This document shows, one piece after another, positions 51,062 to 58,262 of a DNA stretch of 64,000 bases (positions within the stretch are counted from its first letter, which is position 1; each line of letters starts with the position of its first letter). Both the position numbers and the translations under genes were made by a program. The notes under the pieces are model-generated. The model saw nothing but the letters and a program-made list of their open reading frames with translations, had not been told where the DNA came from and made no database searches. The DNA lies in assembly GCF_016117655.1 (NCBI RefSeq), contig NZ_CP064936.1, positions 372,001 to 436,000 on the forward strand, written 5' to 3'. Origin of the DNA: Treponema peruense (GTDB lineage: Bacteria; Spirochaetota; Spirochaetia; Treponematales; Treponemataceae).

Positions 51062-51225
51062 TTATAGGAGGAGTATAAAAAATCCGTCAAAATGGTGCCG
51101 GCTTTTTTAACTCAAAGTTCGCGTTGCAAACTTTTATAGATTGAACTGCGTTTTTCACTTCGTTGCAAAACGCACTAAATAAAAATTTGGATTGTTTCAA
51201 CAATCCAAATTTTTATTTATAGGAG
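51062..51225 (+). repeat. Hairpin element between 9-bp direct repeats inside the nfeD-SPFH operon
   Basis: TTATAGGAG occurs at 51062-51070 and 51217-51225. The right copy is the ribosome-binding site of the SPFH gene; the left one is a ribosome-binding site without a gene. Between them lie hairpins: AAAGTT/AACTTT (51114-51134), TGCGTTTT/AAAACGCA (51147-51174) and a perfect 19-bp stem with a 6-nt loop (51176-51194 with 51201-51219). It looks like an insertion that duplicated its target and so kept a functional ribosome-binding site. Confidence 0.7.
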
Positions 51226-51230
51226 AAAAA

Positions 51231-52115
51231 ATGATTTACATTTTTATTGTACTGGTTGTGATTGTGGCGGTTCTTGTGGCTGCAAACATCAGAATTATTC
51301 CGCAGTCACATGCTGCTGTTATTGAACGGCTTGGTGCTTACTGCAAAACCTGGGAAGTAGGGCTTCATGTAAAGGTTCCGTTTATTGACAGAATTGCAAA
51401 CAAAATTTCCATGAAAGAAAAAGTTCTGGACTTTCCGCCGCAGCCTGTAATTACAAAAGACAATGTTACAATGATGATAGACACTGTCGTTTATTTTCAG
51501 ATTACGGACCCAAAACTTTATACTTACGGTGTAGAAAAACCTATTAACGCTCTGGAAAATCTTTCGGCCACAACGCTCAGAAACATAATTGGTGATCTTG
51601 AACTTGACCAGACGCTTACCAGCCGCGATGTAATAAATACAAAGATGCGCAGTATTCTTGACGAGGCAACAGACCCGTGGGGAATAAAAGTAAACCGCGT
51701 TGAAGTAAAAAATATTATTCCGCCGGAAGCAATAAAAGAAGCTATGGAAAAACAGATGCGTGCTGAACGCGAAAGACGCGAGGCAATTCTTATTGCAGAA
51801 GGACAGAAGCAGAGCGCAATTCTTGTAGCAGAAGGAAAAAAACAGTCGCTTATTCTTGAAGCAGAAGCACAGAAAGAAGCTGCTGTTCAGAAAGCGCTAG
51901 GCGAAGCACAAGCTATACGCGAAGTCCAGCAGGCAAAAGCACAGGGCATTGCAATGCTCAGGGAGGCAAAAGCCGATGCTGCCGTAATTAAACTGCGCAG
52001 CCTTGAAGCTTTGGAAAAGGCAGCCGACGGTCAGTCTACAAAAATAATTATTCCGTCAGACTTGCAGAATCTTTCGGGACTTGTAACAACAGCGGCCGAA
52101 CTTGCTAAAAAATAA
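51231..52115 (+). CDS. SPFH/band 7 membrane protein, QmcA/stomatin type
   Basis: A 294-residue stomatin-like protein: N-terminal helix (about 2-20), SPFH domain (about 24-180: RIIPQSHAAVIERLGAY; ITKDNVTMMIDTVVYFQITD; RNIIGDLELDQTLTSRDVIN) and an Ala/Glu/Lys/Gln-rich coiled coil (about 170-265). Such proteins form large rings that organise membranes and proteases, usually with NfeD encoded upstream. The ATG at 51231 follows AGGAG. The leader contains the 19-bp hairpin of the inserted element, which could limit read-through from nfeD. Confidence 0.9.
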   Translation: MIYIFIVLVVIVAVLVAANIRIIPQSHAAVIERLGAYCKTWEVGLHVKVPFIDRIANKISMKEKVLDFPPQPVITKDNVTMMIDTVVYFQITDPKLYTYGVEKPINALENLSATTLRNIIGDLELDQTLTSRDVINTKMRSILDEATDPWGIKVNRVEVKNIIPPEAIKEAMEKQMRAERERREAILIAEGQKQSAILVAEGKKQSLILEAEAQKEAAVQKALGEAQAIREVQQAKAQGIAMLREAKADAAVIKLRSLEALEKAADGQSTKIIIPSDLQNLSGLVTTAAELAKK

Positions 52116-52136
52116 AATTTAAATTAAACCCTGTTC

Positions 52137-52173
52137 AGGACCGTGCATTTTATAATCGCGGTCCTCTTTTTTT
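52137..52173 (+). terminator. Intrinsic terminator of the nfeD-SPFH operon
   Basis: AGGACCG (52137-52143) pairs with CGGTCCT (52159-52165), followed by a T run. Confidence 0.85.
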
Positions 52174-52177
52174 AACA

Positions 52178-52213
52178 AAAAAAAATCCCAGAACTTCAGA
52201 AGAAATTCTGGGA
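52178..52213 (-). terminator. Intrinsic terminator of the small barrel protein gene
   Basis: On the minus strand TCCCAGAA (52213-52206) pairs with TTCTGGGA (52193-52186), followed by a long T run (the A run at 52178-52185 on the plus strand). It lies tail to tail with the SPFH operon terminator. Confidence 0.85.
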
Positions 52214-52246
52214 AAGCCATTCAAACTGATAAACTAAGGGTTTGAA

Positions 52247-52732
52247 TTAGAACCAGAAGCGTACACCGCCGACAATCGGGAAGTTAATGAGTGCGAATCC
52301 ACCAGCGTCTCCAATGCTGAGTGTTGGCTGATATGCAAGCTGAGTATAGAACTCAAGGAAGTTGTCCATAATGAAAAGGTTTGTTCCGACAAGTGCGCGC
52401 GGGGCTACGCTGAAGTTAAAATAGTTATCGCCAAGTCCAACTCCGGCAGCAAGACCAACACCGTAGTACCATTTCCAGCTTCCGAAAGAAACAGGCATGA
52501 TGTCTGGATTCTGAATCCAGTAGTCAGCTGTTGCACCGATTCCAATGTAGTTTGAATAGAAAGAAGCATCTACAGCGAATACGAGAGGTGATTCGTCAAG
52601 CTTGAATGTGACAGCTGCTCCACCTGCTCCGCCAACGCTTGCTCCACCCTGAACACCAATTCCCCAAGCAAAAAGCTGTGCTGTTCCTGCTACTACGAGC
52701 AATCCTACGAGTGCAAGAAATCTCTTTTTCAT
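52247..52732 (-). CDS. Small outer-membrane beta-barrel-like protein
   Basis: A 161-residue exported protein: signal peptide (cleavage after AQLFA) and then Gly- and aromatic-rich amphipathic strands ending in GGVRFWF. The C-terminal aromatic residue is typical of barrel assembly signals. The size and pattern resemble DUF3996-type spirochaete proteins, but I cannot confirm that. AGGAGG is ideally placed before the ATG. A TATAAT lies about 80 bp upstream, next to a palindrome shared with the divergent MerR gene, so MerR control is plausible. Confidence 0.65.
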   Translation of the reverse strand: MKKRFLALVGLLVVAGTAQLFAWGIGVQGGASVGGAGGAAVTFKLDESPLVFAVDASFYSNYIGIGATADYWIQNPDIMPVSFGSWKWYYGVGLAAGVGLGDNYFNFSVAPRALVGTNLFIMDNFLEFYTQLAYQPTLSIGDAGGFALINFPIVGGVRFWF

Positions 52733-52814
52733 AAAAAACCTCCTATGGTTTTGCTACCAAGACATTGTCTTTTTTAATAGTCTTTGGTAATATTTGTTGT
52801 AAACATTATATACC

Positions 52815-52828
52815 GTACATTAATGTAC
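52815..52828. promoter_or_regulatory. Palindromic operator between the barrel gene and merR
   Basis: GTACATTAATGTAC is a perfect 14-bp palindrome in the divergent intergenic region. On the minus strand it overlaps a TTGTAC sequence upstream of TATAAT, the probable promoter of the barrel gene. It could bind the MerR protein; the short 14-bp spacing to TATAAT is not the classical MerR 19-bp arrangement. Confidence 0.5.
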
Positions 52829-52862
52829 AACTCAAGAGTTTTTTATTAAAATTATGTTATAA

Positions 52863-52871
52863 GGGGGGGGG
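52863..52871 (+). promoter_or_regulatory. Poly-G tract (nine G) just before the merR start codon
   Basis: Nine G in a row end 5 nt before the GTG at 52877 and act as its Shine-Dalgarno. A TATGTT/TTATAA -10-like sequence directly precedes them, so transcription may start inside the tract. Homopolymeric G tracts upstream of genes are known phase-variation devices in T. pallidum. Confidence 0.6.
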
Positions 52872-52876
52872 TAAAA

Positions 52877-53659
52877 GTGAAAAAAAATCCGAATTTGTAC
52901 CAGATTGGCGAAGTAATTAACATTGTCGGAGCCGGAGTCACACGCCGTATTATTCTGAATTACGAGGATCTGGGGCTTCTGGTTCCGGCAGAAAAAGATC
53001 CTGACTCGGGTTACAGGTATTATTCCGCAGACAATGTTATTCAGATAAAGTCAATACGCACACTTCAATCATTCGGACTTTCACTTAAGGAATGCAAGGA
53101 ATATTATTACGACAAAAGCAATATTGAAAAACATCTGCACCGTCTTATGAGTTTGCGTGATACCCTTGACAGAAATATCCAGAACCTTCAGATTCGCGCA
53201 GCCAGAGACAGCAATTTGGCTGTTCACACAGTTCTGCTTGCACGCGGTGTATATTTTTGCAGAAGATATAAATGTGCGGATACAAAAGATGCCGCTATAA
53301 AATTAAGGGAAACCTACATTGCCGCTTCAAAGTGTACGAACATTTCAAAAGTGAACAAGATGTTTACCGTGCGCCACGGAACAGAAGATAGCTCTAATGA
53401 TCTTCTTATGTGTATTCCGGTAGAAGATTCTTTTTACGGTCCCGAACGCGTTGAATTTGCCGCAACAAAGGCTCTATGCATTTATTTCCGCGGGCCATAC
53501 GAACAGCTTGGAACAGCAATAAATGAACTCAAGAGTTATATAGAAAAAAACAACATAAAGGCACAGGATAAATTCCGCTCAATTTATCTTGAAGGTCCGC
53601 CGCAGCGTGGTACAAATACTGCCGACTATATTACCCAGGTCGCGGTGCCGATTTTATAA
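52877..53659 (+). CDS. MerR-family transcriptional regulator with effector-binding domain
   Basis: A 260-residue regulator: N-terminal MerR winged helix (about 6-75: YQIGEVINIVGAGVTRRIIL; EDLGLLVPAEKDPDSGYRYY), a linker helix (about 80-110) and a C-terminal GyrI/BmrR-like ligand domain (about 115-260). This last ends in YIEKNNIKAQDKFRSIYLEG and ITQVAVPI. BmrR-type proteins bind lipophilic cations and activate transporters. The start codon is GTG, preceded by the G9 tract. It is divergent from the barrel gene and may regulate it. Ligand unknown. Confidence 0.82.
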   Translation: MKKNPNLYQIGEVINIVGAGVTRRIILNYEDLGLLVPAEKDPDSGYRYYSADNVIQIKSIRTLQSFGLSLKECKEYYYDKSNIEKHLHRLMSLRDTLDRNIQNLQIRAARDSNLAVHTVLLARGVYFCRRYKCADTKDAAIKLRETYIAASKCTNISKVNKMFTVRHGTEDSSNDLLMCIPVEDSFYGPERVEFAATKALCIYFRGPYEQLGTAINELKSYIEKNNIKAQDKFRSIYLEGPPQRGTNTADYITQVAVPIL

Positions 53660-53686
53660 TATGCATTTTTGTTCTATAGTAAAGGC

Positions 53687-53871
53687 ATGAATTTAAAATT
53701 CGAGTCTGCGACATCTCGGCTGTTACTGTATTTTTTGTTTCTTGCAGCAGGAAAATTCAAAAAAAACTACACGCAATTTCGTTACAGATTACCCGCGCGA
53801 AAATGTTATTGCAGGTTGATTTTGTGCCTGACAGCTTGCTGAATAAATTTTTTGGACAGAATCGCTTTTGA
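53687..53871 (+). pseudogene. Possible decayed small gene
   Basis: An ATG at 53687, 6 nt after TATAGT, opens a 51-codon frame (MNLKFESATSRLLLYFLFLA). From about 53760 the sequence looks more protein-like in other frames: NFVTDYPRENVIAG in one and VDFVPDSLLNKFFGQNRF, ending at 53871, in another. A run of eight A at 53759-53766 is a natural slip site. It reads as the start of a leaderless gene with two frameshifts. I do not recognise the family. Confidence 0.35.
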
Positions 53872-53905
53872 ATTATTATTAATTCCCAAACTTTGCATCA
53901 CAAAA

Positions 53906-53934
53906 TTGACAGATTTGGTTTTGCGTGGTATATT
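53906..53934 (+). promoter_or_regulatory. Strong promoter of the candidate antitoxin RNA
   Basis: Perfect TTGACA (53906-53911), exactly 17 bp, TATATT (53929-53934). Predicted start near 53941. Confidence 0.75.
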
Positions 53935-53940
53935 AAAAGA

Positions 53941-54029
53941 AAGGAAATGCCCGAACCTTTGGTCATCTCCACATTGTTAGTAATAAGCCGTCCAATGTGA
54001 ACGAAAACTAATGGGCGGCTATTTTTTTA
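53941..54029 (+). ncRNA. Candidate small antisense RNA of a type I toxin-antitoxin locus
   Basis: A strong promoter and a terminator bound about 90 nt. AGCCGTCCA (53986-53994) pairs with TGGGCGGCT (54012-54020), followed by seven T. It contains a 17-codon frame (53947-54000, after GGAA), which may be incidental. A hydrophobic peptide gene converges on it from the other strand (54034-54096), so the two transcripts would overlap at their 3' ends, as in txpA/RatA and par/Fst loci. No sequence family was recognised. Confidence 0.55.
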
Positions 54030-54033
54030 CTCT

Positions 54034-54096
54034 TTACTTTTTTAGGTAAGAGAGTACTGCTATAACTGTGGTAATTATCGTGGCAACGCAAGTCAC
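54034..54096 (-). CDS. Candidate type I toxin, 20-residue hydrophobic peptide
   Basis: From a GTG at 54096 the minus strand encodes 20 residues: a single membrane segment (VATIITTVIAVLSYL) closed by Lys-Lys, the form of small pore or membrane-stress toxins. The stop lies 5 bp from the T run of the convergent RNA. No clear Shine-Dalgarno was found; a TATAAC about 15 nt upstream could be a -10 box. It is far too short for sequence statistics, so the call rests on architecture. Confidence 0.4.
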   Translation of the reverse strand: MTCVATIITTVIAVLSYLKK

Positions 54097-54207
54097 CAGT
54101 GAATATGGGAGTTATAGGATGCCATAACTAATCAAACCTTATAGACCAAGAATAAACCGTCAGTTTGACTGGGGATTGTAATTTGATTTAAATAAAATGA
54201 GGTTAAA

Positions 54208-54867
54208 ATGCTTCCAATAAGTAACGATGATATTTCAGTTGAACCCTATAAAGATGGAGAAAGAATTAAGTATAGTTTTTACTTCAAAATAGATAGCTCA
54301 ACTTTTTTAACAAAAGATTTATATGAAAGAGATTTGGATTCTTTACTGGATAATGTGTTGCTAGCTTTAGATTATAAACAAATAATGACAACATTTTCCT
54401 GTAGTGTACAAGACGCTAGGAAAATAAAAGAAGAATGGAAAAGAAATAGTTATGAAAATTGTGAAGATTGCAAACTAAAGCTAAAAGAATGCTACAGATG
54501 TTGTATAGTTTGCGAGAGTCCACTAGAAAAAAAACTTTTAAGAGAACTTGTGATAAATGGCTTGCAACCTAAACTTCAAATGCGTATAAGTAAGACTAAT
54601 GAAGTTTCTGATTATACAAAACCAGTCAATAAAGAAACTATTTTGACAATACCAGATTTTTATATTGAAAAGGAAAATAAAAAAGTCTGTATTTATACAG
54701 ACGGAATGACCTATCATAACAGAAATGATAGGCAGTTTGAAAGGGACAGAAACATTGATAGGGAACTTCAGAATTTTGGATATACTGTTTTGCGATTTGG
54801 AACTAACGAAATAAATAATGAAATAGAAAAAGTCCTGGATGTAATAAAAAGAACATTAAGTAATTGA
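54208..54867 (+). CDS. Vsr/DUF559-like PD-(D/E)XK nuclease with Cys cluster
   Basis: A 219-residue protein. A middle CEDCKLKLKECYRCCIVCES (about 91-110) may bind zinc. The C-terminal half reads as a DUF559/Vsr-type nuclease: SPLEKKLLRELVINGLQPKL (about 110-129), then IPDFYIEKENKKVCIYTDG (Asp154 and the YTDG end), YHNRNDRQFERDRNIDRELQ and GYTVLRFGTNEI. Such domains nick or repair DNA or act in defence. It is AT-rich, alone and flanked by the candidate toxin locus and a terminator, so it was probably acquired. GAGGT precedes the ATG. Its first 85 residues are unassigned. Confidence 0.65.
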   Translation: MLPISNDDISVEPYKDGERIKYSFYFKIDSSTFLTKDLYERDLDSLLDNVLLALDYKQIMTTFSCSVQDARKIKEEWKRNSYENCEDCKLKLKECYRCCIVCESPLEKKLLRELVINGLQPKLQMRISKTNEVSDYTKPVNKETILTIPDFYIEKENKKVCIYTDGMTYHNRNDRQFERDRNIDRELQNFGYTVLRFGTNEINNEIEKVLDVIKRTLSN

Positions 54868-54993
54868 TATACTAATAAAAATTAACTTGTTAGTGTGACA
54901 GTTTATACTCGGAGAAGGCTCGCTTTTTCAAAAGATATCGAGCTTTTCTCATTGTTCCTTTCAAGAGCTATAAACGATTGCTAAGAAAAGAAT

Positions 54994-55018
54994 CGGCATC
55001 GGCGGGTGCCGGTTTGTT
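54994..55018 (+). terminator. Terminator-like hairpin after the Vsr-like gene
   Basis: CGGCATC (54994-55000) pairs with GGTGCCG (55005-55011) around GGCG, followed by a T-rich tail. A weaker hairpin (GCTCG/CGAGC) lies at about 54912-54950. The rest of 54868-55030 shows nothing. Confidence 0.55.
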
Positions 55019-55030
55019 TAATAACTCCCA

Positions 55031-55315
55031 TCACCTTTCCACTTCGTAGGTATTTTTTTTCTGACGGTTCTGCTGTTTTTTGTAGACTGCAAGGAATTCG
55101 TCGCGGGGAATCTGGTATAAGGATTTTTTTTCGTCCACCAATACAAGACTGTTACCTTCTTTTGAGGCTCTTATTTCGGTTAGGTTTTCGCAGATTGTCA
55201 ATTTGACAAAGCGATGATTATGCAGATGCTCATTTTCTGCAGAAACTTTGGCCTGCAGTATAAAAGAGAGACTGACTTGAATTCTCGCTGCATATCTATT
55301 TCTGCGATTGTACAA
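55031..55315 (-). CDS. Hypothetical small protein divergent from aspS
   Basis: An open frame of up to 94 residues, hydrophilic, ending in a Lys/Gln/Asn-rich tail (AVYKKQQNRQKKNTYEVER). The middle (RFVKLTICENLTEIRASKEG, then LVLVDEKKSLYQIPRDEFLA) alternates like real beta strands. The only start at the open end is a TTG at 55315, which overlaps the aspS -35 box; no in-frame ATG gives a better start. It could be real, an N-terminally decayed gene, or noise. Confidence 0.35.
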   Translation of the reverse strand: MYNRRNRYAARIQVSLSFILQAKVSAENEHLHNHRFVKLTICENLTEIRASKEGNSLVLVDEKKSLYQIPRDEFLAVYKKQQNRQKKNTYEVER

Positions 55316-55336
55316 AACTGTTGTTTGCGGTAAAAT
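55308..55336 (+). promoter_or_regulatory. Leaderless-type promoter of aspS
   Basis: TTGTAC (55308-55313), 17 bp, TAAAAT (55331-55336), then 7 nt to the ATG at 55344. Confidence 0.65.
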
Positions 55337-55343
55337 GCAGTTT

Positions 55344-57179
55344 ATGGAAAATTCTAAGAGAACCTGTACTTGCGGTCAGCTTACTGCTGCCGATGCAGGA
55401 AAAACAGTTATATTAAACGGATGGGTTCACCGTACCCGCGAGCTTGGCGGACTTACATTTATTCTTCTTCGCGACCGTTACGGAATTACGCAGGTCGTTG
55501 TTGGTGACAAAGCCGCCGATGATGTAAAGAAGATTGCAGCCCAGCTTAAGAGCGAGTACTGCATTGCGGTAAAAGGCGTTGTTGCGGCACGTAACGAAAA
55601 AGACATCAATAAAGAAATGTCAACCGGAGCAATCGAAGTAGAAGCACAGGAAATTGAAGTCTTTACCACTGCACAGACTCTTCCGTTCCAGATTGATGAA
55701 GTCCGCCAGAAGGACGGAACAGTTGTTCTTCCGAATGAAGATCTGCGTCTTAAGTACCGCTATCTTGATTTGCGCCGTGCACCTATGCAGAACCATATTA
55801 TCCTGCGCTCAAAGGTAACATTTGCTGTACGCGAGTATCTTACAAAGCTTGGCTTCCTTGAAATAGAAACACCGACTTTTATAAAATCAACACCGGAAGG
55901 AGCCAGAGACTATCTTGTTCCGAGCCGTGTTCATCCCGGAAAATTCTATTCTCTTCCGCAGAGCCCGCAGCTTTACAAACAGCTTCTTATGGTAAGCGGA
56001 TTCGACAAGTATTTCCAGATTGCACGCTGCTACCGTGATGAAGATGCACGCGGAGACCGCCAGCCCGAATTTACACAGATAGATATGGAAATGAGCTTTA
56101 CCGACCGCGATGAAGTTCTTACCGTAACAGAAGGTATGCTTGGACATGTCTTTAAGGAAACACTCGGTTACGAACTGCCTGTTCATTTTGACAGAATTTC
56201 CTGGGATGATGCTTTTGATCTTTACGGAAGCGACAAGCCCGATCTGCGTTTTGACATGAAGATGCAGGATGCCGCATTTATGGCAGATCTTGCTGACTTC
56301 AATGCATTCAAGGCCGGTGCTGCAAATGCTTCAAAAACAATTGAGCGCCACAAGAGAAGCGGACTCAAAGCTCTTGTCGTAAAAAATGTTGCAGACAAAT
56401 TCAGCAGAAAGAATATTGAAGCCCTTGAAGCAGTTGCAAAAACTTACAAAGCAAAGGGACTTGCCTGGATGAAGATTGACGCTGCCGGAAAATTCGAAGG
56501 CGGAATCAGCAAGTTCTATGCAGGAAAAGAAGATGAAATCTGTTCAAAACTTAATGCGCAGAAAAATGACCTGCTTCTTTTTGTAAGCGATGAAAAATGG
56601 CAGGTTGCCTGTGTTGCCCTGGGTGCAGTACGTAAGCAGCTCGGAAAGGATCTTAATCTTTACAATCCGGCCGATGAATTCCACTTTGCATGGATTATTG
56701 ACTTCCCGTATTTTGCATGGAACGAAGAAGAAAACCACTGGGAAACAGAACACCACATGTTTACACTTCCGCAGAAAAAATACTGGGACACTCTCGAAAG
56801 CGATCCCGGCAGTGTAAAGGGAGATTTGTACGACCTCGTAATGAACGGTTACGAAATTGCATCGGGTTCAATGCGTATAAATGATCCGGCTCTTCAGGAA
56901 AGAATTTTTGAAATAGTCGGTTACTCACGTGAACGCGCAGACAAAGCATTCGGCTTCCTTGTAAATGCATTCAAGTTCGGAGCACCGCCACACGGAGGAA
57001 TTGCACCGGGACTCGACCGTCTTGTTATGCTTATGTGCCACGAAGATTCAATTAAGGAAGTAATTGCATTCCCCAAAAATACTCTTGCACAAAGCCCGAT
57101 GGATGACTGCCCGAGTTATGTTGATGATGCCCAGCTCAAGGATCTTCACATAGTTTGTACAGAAAGAGAAGGTGAGTAA
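55344..57179 (+). CDS. aspS: Aspartyl-tRNA synthetase
   Basis: A 611-residue class II synthetase of the bacterial type. It has the anticodon-binding OB fold (about 15-110: VILNGWVHRTRELGGLTFIL) and motif 1 near LRSKVTFAVREYLTKLGFLE. Motif 2 is RCYRDEDARGDRQPEFTQID; the bacterial GAD insertion spans about 300-420. Motif 3 is GGIAPGLDRLVMLM (about 556-569). Many bacteria without asparaginyl-tRNA synthetase use a non-discriminating form; this cannot be told here. The ATG at 55344 is chosen; one at 55335 is possible. apbE starts at the next base after the stop. Confidence 0.94.
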   Translation: MENSKRTCTCGQLTAADAGKTVILNGWVHRTRELGGLTFILLRDRYGITQVVVGDKAADDVKKIAAQLKSEYCIAVKGVVAARNEKDINKEMSTGAIEVEAQEIEVFTTAQTLPFQIDEVRQKDGTVVLPNEDLRLKYRYLDLRRAPMQNHIILRSKVTFAVREYLTKLGFLEIETPTFIKSTPEGARDYLVPSRVHPGKFYSLPQSPQLYKQLLMVSGFDKYFQIARCYRDEDARGDRQPEFTQIDMEMSFTDRDEVLTVTEGMLGHVFKETLGYELPVHFDRISWDDAFDLYGSDKPDLRFDMKMQDAAFMADLADFNAFKAGAANASKTIERHKRSGLKALVVKNVADKFSRKNIEALEAVAKTYKAKGLAWMKIDAAGKFEGGISKFYAGKEDEICSKLNAQKNDLLLFVSDEKWQVACVALGAVRKQLGKDLNLYNPADEFHFAWIIDFPYFAWNEEENHWETEHHMFTLPQKKYWDTLESDPGSVKGDLYDLVMNGYEIASGSMRINDPALQERIFEIVGYSRERADKAFGFLVNAFKFGAPPHGGIAPGLDRLVMLMCHEDSIKEVIAFPKNTLAQSPMDDCPSYVDDAQLKDLHIVCTEREGE

Positions 57180-58244
57180 ATGTTCCGTGCCCCGAATTTT
57201 TGTGCAGGAATAAAACCGGCATTTGTCATTCTTGCCGTAATGCTGGTCTGCTCCTGTTCAAAAAAAACGGGCGCGCGTACAGAACAAATATTGGGAACAG
57301 TCTGCACCGTAGATGCTTTTGAAAACGGAACAAAAGATTTGTACGGTGAACTGTTTTCCCGACTTAAAGAAATAGACACGCGCTTTTCTGCAAACAGTGC
57401 GTCTTCTGACATAAGCAGAATAAATTCCGCAGCAGGAAAAAAAGCCGTTGCTGTTCATGACGATGTTTATTTTGTAATAGAGTCCGCGGTAAAATATGCT
57501 TCACTTTCGGGCGGACTTTTTGACCCTACTATCGGACCGCTTGTCAAACTCTGGGGAATAGGAACCGGGCACGAAAAAGTTCCTTCGCAGAACGAAATAG
57601 AAACTGCGGTTGCAAAAGTTGACTACAAAAAAATCAGACTGAATAAGAATGAAAAAAAAGATTCTTCTACTGTAATGCTCGCAGAAGAAGGCATGGCACT
57701 TGACCTTGGCGGAATAGCAAAAGGTTATGCCGCTGACGAACTTGCGCGTATTCTTTCTGAACACAATATTCCCGGTGCAATTATAGATCTTGGCGGAAAC
57801 ATTTATGCCTTTGGAAACAAAAGTGATTATTCACCATGGAGAATCGGAATAAAAAATCCCGACCGAACCAGTGATATTCCGGCACTTTTGTATGAAACAA
57901 AAACTCCTGCTACAGTTGTTACAAGCGGTGTTTACGAAAGATTTTTTATAAAAAACGATGTACGCTATCATCATATATTGAATCCCAGAACGGGCCGTCC
58001 TTCCCAAAGCGGAATTCTTTCTTCAACAATAATTGCATCTTCTTCAATGGCTGCAGATGCGCTCAGTACAATTTCTTTTCTTATGGGACAGAATGAGTTT
58101 TTCAGAAGAATGGGTACTTCTTCAGTTGAATTTGAAGGCGTGATTTTTATTCTTCCTGACAACAGGGCTGTTGCTTCACGCTCGCTCAAAAAAAAATTGT
58201 CCGCCTACGATTCTGAATTCAGAATTTCGTTTGCGGACAAATAA
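57180..58244 (+). CDS. apbE: FAD:protein FMN transferase, ApbE/Ftp lipoprotein
   Basis: A 354-residue periplasmic lipoprotein (lipobox LVCSCSK; acylated Cys near residue 24). ApbE motifs: LGTVCTVDAF, DTRFSANSASSDISRIN, GLFDPTIGPLVKLWGIG, ALDLGGIAKGYAADELARIL (FAD loop) and the late HHILNPRTGRPSQSGILSST. It covalently attaches FMN to exported proteins such as Rnf subunits; T. pallidum Ftp also hydrolyses FAD. Its ATG directly abuts the aspS stop, with GGTGAG as ribosome-binding site, so the two are co-transcribed. Confidence 0.9.
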   Translation: MFRAPNFCAGIKPAFVILAVMLVCSCSKKTGARTEQILGTVCTVDAFENGTKDLYGELFSRLKEIDTRFSANSASSDISRINSAAGKKAVAVHDDVYFVIESAVKYASLSGGLFDPTIGPLVKLWGIGTGHEKVPSQNEIETAVAKVDYKKIRLNKNEKKDSSTVMLAEEGMALDLGGIAKGYAADELARILSEHNIPGAIIDLGGNIYAFGNKSDYSPWRIGIKNPDRTSDIPALLYETKTPATVVTSGVYERFFIKNDVRYHHILNPRTGRPSQSGILSSTIIASSSMAADALSTISFLMGQNEFFRRMGTSSVEFEGVIFILPDNRAVASRSLKKKLSAYDSEFRISFADK

Positions 58245-58262
58245 TTTTGAAAAAGATTTTTC

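Noticed and set aside
53947-54000. 17-codon frame in the candidate antitoxin RNA as the real toxin
   Set aside because: The peptide has no membrane helix and a proline-rich start, and its frame enters the terminator stem; the minus-strand peptide fits a toxin better.
54105-55031. 11-bp inverted repeat (ATGGGAGTTAT at 54105-54115 and its complement at 55021-55031) as borders of a mobile element around the Vsr-like gene
   Set aside because: An 11-bp match within 900 bp of AT-rich DNA is not rare enough, and there are no target duplications or transposase.
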